Positions 23,001-33,959 are shown, counted from the first letter of the stretch. The stretch: 64,000 nt of DNA from Nematostella vectensis (GCF_932526225.1 NC_064043.1:7059501-7123500); one strand, 5' to 3'. The notes: generated from the letters alone by a model not told the origin. Translations and numbers: made by a program.

Positions 23001-26000
23001 TGTTGTCTTGTCTCTTCTTTCAGGATGTGTGGACTGAATGGGGCCATTATAGCACTGATCTGTTTGCCGAAAAAGCTGTCAATGTTATCTCCACCCACAA
23101 TGCATCTGTTCCCTTGTTCCTATACCTTCCCTTCCAAGCGGTGCATAGCGCTAACTTCATCCAGCCACTACAAGCACCACCAGACTTGATTGACAAGTTT
23201 AAAAACATCAAAGATGAGAGGAGAAGGATATTTGCCGCTATGGTTTCTTCCATGGATGGTGCCATTAAAAAGGTGACTAGTTGTTTATCCTAGCCCTTTC
23301 TTATGGACCCTTAGAAAAAGGAGGCTGCATGATCAGTTGTGCATTAAGCCAGGTAAAAGGTTGAAACTCTCCAATTAAAACTAAAAGGCATGACAATGAA
23401 TGCTAATGGATGGTAAATTTTTAGGGTTCCAGGGGTAATTTTCTCATAATAAGCATCCTTTGCCTGCTAATTCTATCTAATTGCATAACGTAATTCCTAA
23501 CAGGTAGTAGACAGCCTAAAAGCAAGGAGCATGTACAACAACTCAATAATCGTATTCACAACTGACAATGGTGGCCCTGCCAATGGCTTTGATTCTAACA
23601 TGGCCAGTAATTTTCCATTACGTGGTGTCAAAAGGACACTTTGGGAAGGTCAGTTAACACCCCCTATAACACAGGGACGTAGCATGGGTGTGGCCCCTCT
23701 CTGCCTTTTATTGATCTCCCCCTACACCCCAAAGTCTTTATTCGCAGCCAAGCTACGCCTCATATATTATAGCCTGCTAGCCGGCTCTCATTGTGGGTTA
23801 TTCGGAAAGGTTTTATTTTCGAATATTGGGAACCCTGTGCGCGCTCGAAGGCCCAGCGCACCTCGGCCTTCACGCGCGCACAGGGTTCCCAATATTTGAA
23901 AATAAAACCTTTCCGAACAGCCCACAATGAGAGCCGGCTAGCAGGCTACCTATATTAAATGATACTTAATCTTAGGTTGTGGACGCTTTGAAGAGTAAAG
24001 ATTTGTACAAAGACTCTATTATCGTATTCACAACTGACAATGGAGGGCCAACAGATGGATATGATATGAATGTTGCAAGTAACTTCCCTCTTAGAGGGTG
24101 CAAAAGCACGTTATGGGAAGGTCAGTTAGTGCCTTTTTTTCTTTGTTCACTGATGCGTTTGTTGTTGATGATCAGAAGTCATTTGCTTTCTCCTTGAATT
24201 TAGCTGCAGATTTGCTACTTGTTCGAAAGATAATTGAAGAAAACCTTGAGCTTTACCGGAATTAGATTCAGCATTGGTTATATTATGAGACTGGCAAATA
24301 ATTTGCATTGCAAACACTCAACAGGTGCTTTGACAGAAAACGAGTGTCTGAAGTGACAAGTTTTTAACAAGCCTTGACGCGTGACTGAAAACAGCTGTAT
24401 GGGGTTTCTCTCTAAAATGCAGGCAACAAGTTATTCTTGTTCCCCAATTATTTTTTTCCAGACGTGTTTTTATTTGTATTGCGCTTGTGTTTGCTTAAGG
24501 TAAAATCTTTCCAGATTCGCCCAACCTCCTTACACTTAGGGGCCGTCCACACTAATACGTAGTCGTTTGGATCCGTATACTTTTTGATACGTTTAGGTCT
24601 TCCGTTTACACTAACACGCACCATGGATTCAGCGAATCCGGATACTTTTGAAAACGCCGTCGAAAGTAAATCAAAATTAATCCGTATACTTTGGTCCATA
24701 CTGTGGACGGTCGAATCCGTATCCAAATGAAAACGACCTTTCAGCGTTTTCAAACGTTTTAATCCGTGTTAGTATGGACGGCTGGATCCAGGAGGCGAAC
24801 GCGCTGCGAAAACAAGAGTGTGGACGCGGATCAAGTGATGCGTTTTCGGCGAAAAACGAATCTGGATATTTTTGAATCCGTGTTAGTGTGGACTACCCCT
24901 TTTCTCATTGCTACTTGTTTTTAAATCTGAAGGCGGTATCCGAGGAACTGCGTTTATTCACAGTCCACTCATCACGAAACCTGGTCGAGTGATGACCGAG
25001 CTGATGCACGTTTCTGATTGGCTGCCGACATTGTACACTGTCGCTGGCGGGGATATTCACGATCTGCAAAACCTGGATGGTTTTGATCTTTGGGATTCCA
25101 TATCCACCGATGCGATGTCTCCGAGGGTGGAGATGGTGCATAATATTGACCCGGTCAACTGGGAGGCTGCCTACAGGTTCCGAGAGTGGAAAATTGTTGT
25201 CAATCAAAGTAAGTGGATTCTGCAGGAGAAGTTGTAGAGAGTGAGTTGTTTACATGAAAGTGTTGTTAAAACTTAATGGAGTAAAATAGAGAGTGACTTC
25301 ATACCTTAGTAAACTATTTTCAAATATTTCGTGTTGAAATTCAAACGTATGATATTTCCAAAAAAATCGTATCAACTCGGCTGTATTTGTATCTATCTTT
25401 GACTATAAACCACCCTAATGCGCCCCCAATAAGATGCATTTTAATGCATCTTAAAAGCCCTTTGCAAACAGCGCCGATAATACTGACCAAAACAGCCAAC
25501 AGAAGTAGTTCTCTTTTTGTCTGTGCTGTTTGCAATCTTTATAGATCTTTCAAATCTGTTATATTCCAGGTAAAAGTTATTTTGTTGCAATTAGCAGATT
25601 AGTTTATGGTTGACCTAGGGATTTTGAGAGGTATCCCCAATTGATACCCCCTTGACACTTTGAAGCCATCTTTGATTACCCGGTTTACCCTTACATCATC
25701 TCATGTTAAGGGACTTTGTTGTTTAGCGAAATACATGAGCGGCTGGTACCCCCCGCCTAACATCGAAGAAAGAGAACCTCACCCTGCCACCCTTAGAGAT
25801 GCCGTTGTCAAGTGTGGGCCTCCCCCTGAAATCCCTGTCAATTGTACGGCGAGTGATGGTCCGTGTCTGTTCAACATCAAGAACGATCCATGCGAATACG
25901 TCAACTTGGCCAAGAAGGAACTAGAGATTCTCAACAACATGCTGATTTGGCTGGAGGGCTATAAAAAGGGTATGGTACCAATAAGAAACACCCCCCTTGA

Positions 26001-26070
26001 CCCCTCTGCAAATCCTGCCAACTATGGGGGGGCTTGGACGGCCTGGAAGGACCAGAAGATGCATACATGA
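20011..26070 (+). CDS. Arylsulfatase B-like sulfatase with mutually exclusive exons
   Basis: Arylsulfatase B removes 4-sulfate from N-acetylgalactosamine in dermatan and chondroitin sulfate, usually in the lysosome. Exons: 20011-20112, 20965-21124, 22304-22416, 22728-22877, 23024-23272, one of 23504-23648 or 23976-24120, 24933-25208, 25727-26070. All phases fit and the sum is 1539 nt, 512 aa (human enzyme 533). Residues 1-20 look like a signal peptide. Active-site parts are present: ADDLGWDD metal ligands (residues 31-38), CTPTR with the formylglycine cysteine at 71, GKWHLG, the QAVH histidine, TTDNGG and the LRGxK...LWEGG lysine. The ATG follows an acceptor by two bases, so a 5' non-coding exon exists. 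Asn-X-Ser/Thr sites fit a secreted or lysosomal protein. ARSB versus the related ARSI/ARSJ cannot be settled by eye. Confidence 0.92.
20127..20328. repeat. MITE-like element with GACATAA terminal repeats
   Basis: Inverted ends (GGTACACACTAATGACATAA against the reverse of TTATGTCACTAGTGTGCAC) flank internal GACATAACG/CGTTATGTC repeats. It lies 15 bp into intron 1 of the sulfatase. A second copy lies at 61153-61353 in the kinesin gene. Confidence 0.7.
21248..21950. repeat. MITE-like element with GAGCAGTCATTAATTACT ends
   Basis: The left end GGAGCAGTCATTAATTACTG and the right end AGTAATTAATGACTGCTCTC are inverted copies. Next to both ends are blocks of poly-C alternating with AAAAAANGTG. The element is about 700 bp and sits in intron 2 of the sulfatase. 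No gene is inside. Confidence 0.75.
22605..22640. repeat. Poly-G tract in a sulfatase intron
   Basis: Long G runs broken by single A, in the intron between 22416 and 22728. Confidence 0.8.
23504..23648 (+). CDS. Sulfatase alternative exon A
   Basis: 145 nt after a CCTAACAG acceptor and before a GAAG|GTCAGT donor. It codes for 48 residues plus one base, including [13 protein letters not shown] and [10 protein letters not shown]. It carries the metal-binding Asp-Asn pair and the active-site lysine. Its length is not a multiple of three, so it can only be used in place of exon B, not together with it. Confidence 0.88.
23770..23948. repeat. 179-bp foldback hairpin between the two alternative exons
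   Basis: It begins TAGCCTGCTAGCCGG and ends with the inverse. The two arms of about 75 nt are complementary with a few mismatches (for example TTATTCGGAAAGG against CCTTTCCGAACAG). The loop is about 25 nt. It lies in the 327-nt intron that separates sulfatase exons A and B. Confidence 0.92.
23976..24120 (+). CDS. Sulfatase alternative exon B
   Basis: 145 nt after an ATCTTAG acceptor and before the same GAAG|GTCAGT donor as exon A. It codes for [13 protein letters not shown] and [10 protein letters not shown]. Fourteen of 48 residues differ from exon A, mostly at the edges of the motif; the catalytic residues are kept and there is no stop or frameshift. Confidence 0.88.
24539..24899. repeat. 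MITE-like element with GGGGCCGTCCACACTAA ends
   Basis: The ends GGGGCCGTCCACACTAA and TTAGTGTGGACTACCCC are inverted copies. Internal GGATCCGTATAC/CGAATCCG phrases repeat in both orientations. It is 361 bp long and lies in the intron after exon B of the sulfatase. No gene is inside. Confidence 0.8.
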
Positions 26071-26395
26071 TGGAGTTACCAATTTGAGGTGATAAGGTAC
26101 TATGACTACGCCAAACCAAGCCATAGACACTAAACTAATGAATTTCACTGTTCACTGTTCTGGCAATTTCATACACATATCATCTACTTGTTTTCTATAT
26201 TTATTCTTTTTTTTTGTAATCCTTACAAATAGAATAAAAAAAGTTCAATGCAATATGGACCGATGTGCTGTACAGACTCATTTATACAATACAATTTTAT
26301 GAAGAACTTGTAACAAACAGAAACGATACTTGTATTTCAATTTCGTTCGCCGTCTATGTCAGCAAGTTATAACTCGTAGAAGTGGTAAAATGCAC

Positions 26396-26401
26396 AATAA
26401 A
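26396..26401 (+). other. Polyadenylation signal of the sulfatase
   Basis: AATAAA, about 330 nt after the stop codon. A second AATAAA lies near 26495. Confidence 0.55.
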
Positions 26402-26744
26402 CTTTGAATTATATCTGCAAGGGGAATCCTATAGTAGAGAAAATACTTAAAGTGCAAGTATCCCAAGATTATTTATAAAATGTTTTAGAAATGTAATAAA
26501 AAGGTTTTCCCGCATATAACCCATTTTTTTTTGTTCCCTCGTAATTTTGCACCCGTATCTAAAATCCCCCGACCCTCTAACTTTTGGCAAGAAGATATGG
26601 GAAAGTTGAAACTTCAACATATCCCCATCTTTTCAAGGATGTGTCGACTATAGGGAGTTGCGTTATTCCAAAAAAAAAAGTGTTTTGTTTCCCTGTTGAA
26701 TCTCCCCATCTCCCTGTTGAATGCCTGCTTTAAAACTTGATTTA

Positions 26745-26950
26745 CTCAGGGCCGTAACAAGGGGTGGAGCACTGGGGGCATATGCCCCCCCCCCCCCCCC
26801 ACCACCACCAATATTTTCAAAAATTATAAGGAAATGACCAGACAGGGCTGTGCCACCCAATATTTTGTTTCTGTATTGTACCTCCCCCCCCCCCCCCCCC
26901 CCCCACCCCACCACAATCTTACATGGCCTGTTACGGCTCCGTGTTTTATA
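26745..26950. repeat. Poly-C rich repeat with GGCCGTAACA ends
   Basis: GGGCCGTAACAAGG at the left and ATGGCCTGTTACGGC at the right are loosely inverted. Between them are two poly-C runs followed by CACCACCA/CACCCCACC and the phrase CCAATATTTT. It is probably a small inverted-repeat element. Confidence 0.5.
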
Positions 26951-26960
26951 GCCAAATTCG

Positions 26961-27126
26961 TTGTTGCGCGACCTCACGGAATCAAAAATTCCTTTCTTTG
27001 TTTGGGAATAGCGCGTAGTCAATCAAACCAGACGAACCACCCCAAAGCTTGTGTATGGCTACGCGGCTATTCCCAAACGAGACAATACAAGGATTTTGGA
27101 TATTCACCGAGGTCGCGTAACAACGT
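26961..27126. repeat. Foldback element, about 165 bp
   Basis: The left arm (CGTTGTTGCGCGACCTCACGG, then TTTGGGAATAGCGCG) matches the inverse of the right arm (CGCGGCTATTCCCAAACGAG, then GAGGTCGCGTAACAACG). It directly abuts the reverse-transcriptase fragment on its right. Confidence 0.7.
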
Positions 27127-28102
27127 ACAAAAGGTCCTACAAACAGTCCTCTCCCTCCCCACACCACTACCAGACACATGTTTTCTTGTCACAATAGACG
27201 TCGCGTCTCTCTACACCAACATCCCACATGAGGAGGGTATAGCTGCCGCCCTCTCATACATACAAACACTACCCGTACACAAACGCCCTCCTATCCATGT
27301 TTTTCGCAGCCTCCTCAACTACATCCTGAAACACAACTATTTCAAATTCGACAACAAACACTACCTACAACTCCGCGGTACAGCCATGGGCACTCGCATG
27401 GCACCCTCCTACGCAAACCTATTCATGGCCTCTGTGGAACACCAACTCCTCCGCAACAACCCCCTGCCACACTCCCCACACACTTGGCTCCGCTTCATTG
27501 ATGATATCTTCATGATATGGACTCATGACGAGCCATCCCTCCTCAACTTCTTACAATACATCAACAGCATACACCCCACCATTAAATTCACCCATGAATA
27601 CTCTCCCACCCGCATTAACTTTCTCGACACCTATATCCACGTCACACCCCAACGCACCCTCACATCCAGTCTATACACCAAACCCACAGACAGCACGCTA
27701 CTTCTACACTACCACTCACACCACCCACTATCCTGCAAACACAGCGTCGTTTATAGCCAGGCCCTCCGCTACAGACGCATTACAACCGACACAAATCACA
27801 ACTCCTTAAACTTAAACGCATACTATTATCACATGGTTACCCTGATCATGTCATCCACACTGCCTTCACCAGAGCAAGCCAATACACGCAACACCAACTC
27901 CTATTCCCCAACACTCCCACAGCCACCCCAACAACCACCCCCACCCCACCCGCCACACCGTTCAATCACAACACATCAACCATCCCCCGCATCCTTCATG
28001 CTAACTGTGAAATCATATCCAGCGACCAGGAACTATCCTCCGTATTCCCCTCACCCCCTACCACAGCATTCACCAGACACAAAAACCTTAAAGACACACT
28101 AG
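27120..28102 (+). pseudogene. Penelope-like reverse transcriptase, truncated
   Basis: The frame shows the hallmarks of a Penelope-like RT: a first catalytic Asp in IDVASLYTNIPHEEG, the LRGTAMGTRMAPSYANLFMA motif, FIDDIFMIW with the paired Asp, and INFLDTYI. The N-terminal third is missing; the sequence starts directly after the foldback element at 27126. Near 27830 the frame is lost: the expected GYPDHVIHTAFTRAS follows only in another frame. No GIY-YIG endonuclease is recognisable downstream, where the DNA to about 28540 is decayed. The codons are C-rich, unlike the neighbours. Confidence 0.85.
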
Positions 28103-28618
28103 TCCACACCAAGTTCACATCCACGACACACACTCCATAGATACACTTAACAACAAATCACCACTTTCACCACATCTCACACCTTACACCAACACCACAT
28201 CAACTCAAACCACAAGAACGAGTCAAATGAGATGTACACAGAGGGAAGCAACACGCCATATCCACTCCAAGCCAGCCAATTATCGAAGATGATTCACCAC
28301 TACCAAGACCCTCAAGAACCGACGAACAGCCCCTCTACAGAAATATAACTGATATATATACACTGGATAAAAACTCGGAAGCCAGCCATCTACAACCATA
28401 AACCTACAGGCCCTAATAGAACGGCAAAAGGAACCCTACGAGTCTCCTGTACCACACAGCATATCCACACCAATAAAAACAATCCTTCTACAGAAGTACA
28501 TTCCCGATCCATCAACAACAAGCCACCATCTCCAGCTATTCTTCGTTTGCAACCACGTGACTAAAAATGTTTACGTCATCAGCGTCGCCATTGCTGGTGG
28601 ACCAAACACCAAAACAAA

Positions 28619-30410
28619 ATGGCGACCGCGAACATTTCTTCGGTCAATAGCGTCACTTTCTCTGAATATTACTCTTCTCTAGCTGGTCCAACCAAAGAAA
28701 GATACCGAGAAAAAGTTAATTTATGTGGTTTTGACCCATATTTACTCAAGCCAAGTCAATGTAGCGATGATTTAGCTGATTTTCCCTGCGTAGAATACCC
28801 TGACATTGTGAACTATCTTGTGCTACAAACCTCGTGGGCAACAGGACAGCAAATGAAGGCCTACAAGTCCTTAGAAGCATACAATTTCTTTGTTTCTGGA
28901 TGGGTCAACAGCATTTTAACTAAAAAAGTCACTTCCTCAACGAGAATCCTTGTTACTGGTAGAATAAATCATTCTCAACGAAGTAGAGCTACTCCACTGA
29001 AGAGTTGGTTTCTAGCAGAGAAAAGCGGCGAAGTCATAGTTGCTCACTGTAACTGTATGGCGGGTCTAAGCGAGGCTTGCTCACATATTGGAGCTCTATT
29101 GTTTGCAGTTCAGGCTGGAGCACGAATGCTTAGCTCTACAACCTGTACACAAGAAAAAGGCAAATGGATAATGCCAAGTTACGTTAAAGAAATCCCATAT
29201 ATGCCTGTTAGTGAGATGGACTTAACTTCGGCTAAGCGTCTGAGAAAACAAATTGACGAACCAGAAACGGTTAAATTAACTAGTATTAAACAACGATCTG
29301 ACATTGAAATGCCTTCTATTGAAGAGAGAACTGATTTCTATAACGAACTATCAGGCCATTGTTAATCAGCCATTTTATCACTCATTCCCACTCACAGTAC
29401 CTTATATATGCCACATGAAGTAAATCAAGACCTTCCAAAGACAGTTATAGAACAAATTCAGCTTAAATACTCTACTTATAAAATTTGTGATGCTATACAA
29501 CAAATAGATGAAGTATTTGAGTGCCTTACTGTCAGTGATAAAGAAGCAGAAGCTATAGAAAGTACCACTAGAGACCAATCAGACTCAAAGTTATGGTTCT
29601 CACAAAGAGCAGCCAGAATTACAGCATCTAAATTCAAGGCTTGCTGTTCAACAAACCCAGAATTTCCTTCGAGAAGTCTTGTTAAAGTGATATGCTACCC
29701 TGAAGCCCACAAGTTCTCAAGTGCAGCAACAAAATGGGGAATAGACCATGAGTGCAAAGCAAGAGAGAGCTATTCATTCGCAATAGCTTCTGATCACCTC
29801 AATTTATCTGTTGCTGATTGTGGATTTTACATAAATGTGAAATGGCCTTTTAGGAGCATCACCAGATGGTCTAGTAATGTGTGATTGTTGTGGCATTGGA
29901 CTGTGCGAAATAAAGTGTCCATACAAGCATCGAAATACCACAATAGCAGAATCTTTGAATGACAAGGGATTCTGTTTACACATGACAGAACGTGGCAGTA
30001 TACAACTTAACACCAACCACCAATACTACCACCAAGTGCAGTGTCAGCTATTTGTAACAGATACTGCCTATTGTGATTTTGTTGTTTGGACAGAAGAAGA
30101 TTTGTTTTGCCAGCGTATACTCCCTGATCAAGAATTCTGGAACACAAACTTACCAAAAGCTATATCCTTTTTCAAAAAAGGATTGCTACCTGAAGTTTTA
30201 AAGAGCATCTGCTGCGAACCATCTGAATTAGCACAAGACAGTGATGAAGATGGGCCATGGTGTTTTTGCCAGGAGGACATTGAAGAGAGCATGCTAGTTA
30301 GATGTGACAAGACAAACTGTTCTATTAAGTGGTTTCACATGGATTGTGTTGGACTTAGTATTGTACCAAATGGTGAATGGATTTGAACTTACTGCTTAGA
30401 GTTAAGATAA
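28619..30410 (+). pseudogene. Transposon YqaJ nuclease with SWIM and PHD fingers, broken
   Basis: Domains in order: a SWIM zinc finger (CNCMAGLSEACSHIGALLF), a region ending in WFSQRAARITASKF, a YqaJ-type nuclease core (SPDG, then CEIKCPYKH), and a PHD finger (WCFCQEDIEESMLVRCD, then WFHMDCVG). YqaJ proteins are lambda-exonuclease-like nucleases; in ISL2EU transposons they accompany the transposase. Three lesions are seen: an in-frame TAA at 29363-29365, a frameshift near 29845-29852 just before SPDG, and TGA at 30384-30386 in place of a PHD cysteine codon (reading WI-stop-TYC). The natural stop is TAA at 30408-30410. Confidence 0.85.
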
Positions 30411-30716
30411 CTTAAGTTCTCTGAGCAAACAGCTCAGTAACATGTTTTTAAACAGTATTTCAGTGTTGTACACAATGTTACTGAATGATAGTTAATGTGA
30501 ATAATTATAACAGCATGCCTACAGCATATTTTTGAAAAAAACTTTACACAAAATATCATAATAGCATACTTAAAATTAGTTTTAATAATCATTTGATTGT
30601 GTATTTTGAACTGTACAATACATCAGTTTTGAATTTTCTTTTAATCAGTATTTCAATACTAAATGAAATAAAATATTGTTTGTAAAATGACGGATACATT
30701 ACATGTGATAATTTCT
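30411..30716. other. Spacer between convergent transposon genes
   Basis: AT-rich 306-bp stretch with AATAAA-like motifs near 30668. It separates the stop codons of the YqaJ gene and the transposase and probably holds both 3' ends. Confidence 0.5.
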
Positions 30717-33573
30717 CTATTGAAATGGGACAATTGACTCAGAAAGGTTTGTGAGTGCACAGCAAATGATGGCGATTTTGTCTATAGGAGCCAGGTCATC
30801 TCCTGGCTTGGCTGTAATTAACTGCACTGGCAAAATACTCTGCAATATACAGAACTTTCTGCGGACAAGACCAATTACTCTTTCGACATGGATCCTGACA
30901 TTAGCAATTTTTCTAGTCTCCTCTATGTCATCGGCTGCCAGCTGTGATTTCCCTCTTGTAAAGGCTGGGATGTGTAACTTGGCTTGATAAAACCCAACAC
31001 TGTCAGCTATATCGAACCCCCTGTCTGCTAGAACTATGTCTCCAGGTAAAAGTTTACTAAGTATTGAGCAGTGTTCTGTGAGGTGTTTATCAGAAACCCA
31101 GCCTCCCCATGCCTTTGAAATAAAAGATCTAACACCTTGAGGTGTTATTCCTATTAAAAATTTGATTGTGTTATGATGCGTGTAGTTAGACTAAGTCATT
31201 GCCCTTGCTATAAGACTACTTGGCCTGTCTACAAACACCTCAAAACAGTCAATAATGACTGACACTTTTTTGCCAAAATTGCGCTAAAACACTACGGGCA
31301 TTGTAGCTTGTAGTTCCTCTCGCTCTGGCCAATGAATTAAAAACTGCAGCCTAATGCTCATCACATGTATCCATCCGTCAAAAATTCTAGAAGCTGTGGC
31401 TAATGAAATGTAAAAACGGTAGGCAAGTTCTTGCAATGGAAGGTTTAACTTTAACCTTAACAGAACAAGAATAAACTCACTAAATGCATCAAGTGCATTC
31501 TGACTGTTTCTTTTGGTGTGAGGATGGATATATTTATAAACACAGTTCAAGGTGTTGTAATTTGGCAATCCAGTGTAAAACTTTGTTTTCTCTGAGTTTT
31601 CTTTGAATGTCTCTTCAGTTAGTTTGACAGACACCAAATGTTTCCTTAAATTACTTAATTCCTCAAGGACACTTTGAAGATAAATTTTTTCTTCCTCCAA
31701 TTGACTCATGCCAATGTCTGTTTGACATGCCTGATCTCTTGTTGGGGTATGTTCAGTTTGAGCTGATTTATTTAATTCAAACTCTTCTGGAGTATTTATT
31801 ACTGAAATTAACACATTGACCCCTGAACCGGCCTGTACCGGCTTTGGGAAGTACCCACAACCCAAAAAATTCATAAATTCAAAATAAACACAACAAGATG
31901 AAGATACTCAGGCATCAGTCTAAGGGATAAATGGTCTTGCAGATATGCATCCAACCAAGGTGTTGGCATCTACTCTTAAGCCAAATAATAGCACAGGTTC
32001 TTTGACAAATCTCAAATCGAACAAGGAGAGAAAAGCAGAATCACCCCTCTCAATAAAACGCTCAAAATACCACACAAGGGAGAGAGATCAGCAAACACAG
32101 CTCAAGACACAAATAGATACCTTTATTCTGATCCTCCAGGTACATTTCCTTGGCCTCAAAACACAATGCCCATTCCTTGAAGGATTGTACAACCACGAAA
32201 ATATGTTTAGTATTGCAAAGCATTCTGGGAGATACAGGGGGAAATTCACGAGGGGAGGGCCAGTCAACACTCCTCTCCCCAAAGTCAGATGGTTTTTTAT
32301 AAGTCTTTTCACCCCGAAGCCAAACAAATCAATTCCAGCTCATACAGACCCAGAATAGCAGTGTAAACAATTTTGGAGTCAATTTGGTTTCAGAAAAGAC
32401 AGCATTTATAAGAGCTGTGGTGATTCATTAGAAAATTATTTTCTCATCCGGGCAAAGCCAAACAAGAAAAAATCATCATGAATCCACCTTTGCTTGCAAA
32501 TATCCATAAGCAAAGCACTTAATTATGCCCCAAAAGACTTCATGATGTCCTGAGACACTCTCCTAATATGCTCATAGCTGTATTTTTGATGAAAAATACA
32601 AGCAACCATCAACTTGTGCTGGCTTCAGCAAAACGATGAGGGATTAAAAGTGGGGACCGCAAAGCACTGTTGGAAAGCTTGGATACCACTGACTAGGTGC
32701 AGCTGTGTTTGACTTTGACGGGCTGTATAAAACTCAGAATAGGGGGGGAGGTATCTGTTTTCAGTCTGTTTTTTGTAAATTCAGCTCCAAAAAAGCCAGG
32801 AGTCAATGGGTTAAAGAAAAATGCTTTCAATCACAAGAAATTTATTCAATATAGTTTATTAAGGAAAATTGCCTAAGTTGAAAAATCAAACTTACTGCTA
32901 CTTGTCGGATCTTCAAAGTCATGGGATGTTATTTCAATCTCTTGATAAGTATTGGCCATATCAACTCTTCCTTGCTCTACGATTTCTTTGCGCTTTTTTT
33001 GCCTTGATTTCGCGCGTGCATTTCTGTTGACCGCCATGGAAACATCACCAACGTTGCTGTGTCCTAAATTAACCGTTGGAGCCCAATCGGGATTTGTTGT
33101 GCCCATAATATCAGCAGGTTTACCTTAAAAAAGTAGGTGTTAGAATAAAATAAAATAATTACGCGATATTGTTTTAATTGTGTAGCGATTTAAGTGAAAA
33201 ACAATCACAATTTTGACTGTAGTCAGAAATCCCACGTGTGCCGATTGCGACGTAGCGTGTGTCACGATAACAATGTTTTTTGACCAATTTTTTCCGATCT
33301 TTTCAGTTATTACTTGGCATTCCAACTTATATTGATAATATACTCACCACTAATAAAATGGTTGCTGCAAACTCTGGTATTTTCAGCCTTTTTATCGTCT
33401 AAGTCTTTTCTGGCAATATTTGCTAACCACTTTCGTCTGCGATCTTCGCACAACTTGCGAATTTTATCTCCCCTGTTTTTTAAAACAGCAGGAAAGCGAA
33501 AAAACCTAAATGTGCGTCCTTTAGCATTGTTAGTTTTGTTACTACAACCTTTAACTGCACAGATGTAACCCAT
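30717..33573 (-). pseudogene. THAP-DDE transposase of the ISL2EU-like element, broken
   Basis: Three exons: 33573-33348, 33123-32896, 31801-30717; phases fit and the sum is 1539 nt. Exon 1 is a THAP zinc finger (CAVKGCSNKT, then CSNHFISG, continued as KPAD in exon 2). Exon 3 holds a helix-turn-helix (LPLQELAYRFYISLATASRIF) and a DDE_Tnp_4-type core with [16 protein letters not shown] and [13 protein letters not shown] supplying D, D and E. Two in-frame TAG codons break it, at 31284-31286 and at 31191-31193, the second where a Trp is usual (AMT-stop-SNY). The intron between exons 2 and 3 contains a later insertion. This is a dead copy. Confidence 0.88.
31808..32814. mobile_element. Non-autonomous piggyBac-like element in TTAA sites
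   Basis: TTAA at 31808-31811 and again at 32811-32814 flank about 1 kb whose ends are inverted: CCCATTGACTCCTGG inside the right end and a decayed CACATTGACCCCTGA at the left. TTAA duplication and CCC-type ends are typical of piggyBac. It lies inside intron 2 of the ISL2EU-like transposase, only 6 bp from the acceptor. Without it the intron would be 91 bp. A 137-codon open frame inside (31945-32358) has no recognisable domain. Confidence 0.75.
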
Positions 33574-33697
33574 GACGCCGAGAAAAAGACAATTAAACTC
33601 AAAAACCGTTGTTTATGGTACACCAGCAATGGCCGACTTCCGGTTTCAAGGCATTGCATAATTAGCTGTGACGTCACGTGAAAACGAAGATCGGAAC

Positions 33698-33956
33698 CGG
33701 AAACAGCGACATCTATTTTCATCTAATACTCGTATAACCACGAGCGCAATCCCCTCAGTATCTAGCACAGAACACTTCCAAAATATTCCCGTACAATAAT
33801 ATAGTCATTCGTTGTATTCATCCGCCGTGTTTAGCCCATTTTGTAAACCAAACCGCAACCAATTTAATAAATACCCGGATGTACAATAACCGGATACGGA
33901 AACAGCGATATCTATTTTCATCTAATACCCGTATAACCACGAGCGCAATCCCCTCA
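33698..33956. repeat. 59-bp direct repeat, offset 199 bp
   Basis: CGGAAACAGCGACATC...CGAGCGCAATCCCCTCA at 33698-33756 recurs with two or three changes at 33897-33956. The first copy starts within 10 bp of the right end of the ISL2EU-like element. Confidence 0.8.
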
Positions 33957-33959
33957 TAA

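Larger units (their letters stand above)
28541..33689. mobile_element. ISL2EU-like DNA transposon, decayed
   Basis: The outer ends are imperfect inverted repeats: CTTCGTTTGCAACCACGTGAC on the left and the reverse, GTCACGTGAAAACGAAG, on the right; further in, GCCATTGCTGGTG and CACCAGCAATGGC also match. Two genes run tail to tail: a SWIM/YqaJ/PHD gene (plus) and a THAP-DDE transposase (minus). This pairing of an IS4/5-like DDE transposase with a YqaJ nuclease is the known signature of the ISL2EU superfamily. Both genes carry stops or frameshifts, so the copy is dead. The exact terminal bases and target duplication could not be fixed. Confidence 0.8.

Noticed and set aside
24448-24753. 101-codon frame on the minus strand
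   Set aside because: It runs through the MITE in the sulfatase intron and has no family resemblance.
31945-32358. 137-codon frame inside the TTAA element
   Set aside because: No recognisable domain, and it sits in a non-autonomous element; more likely chance.
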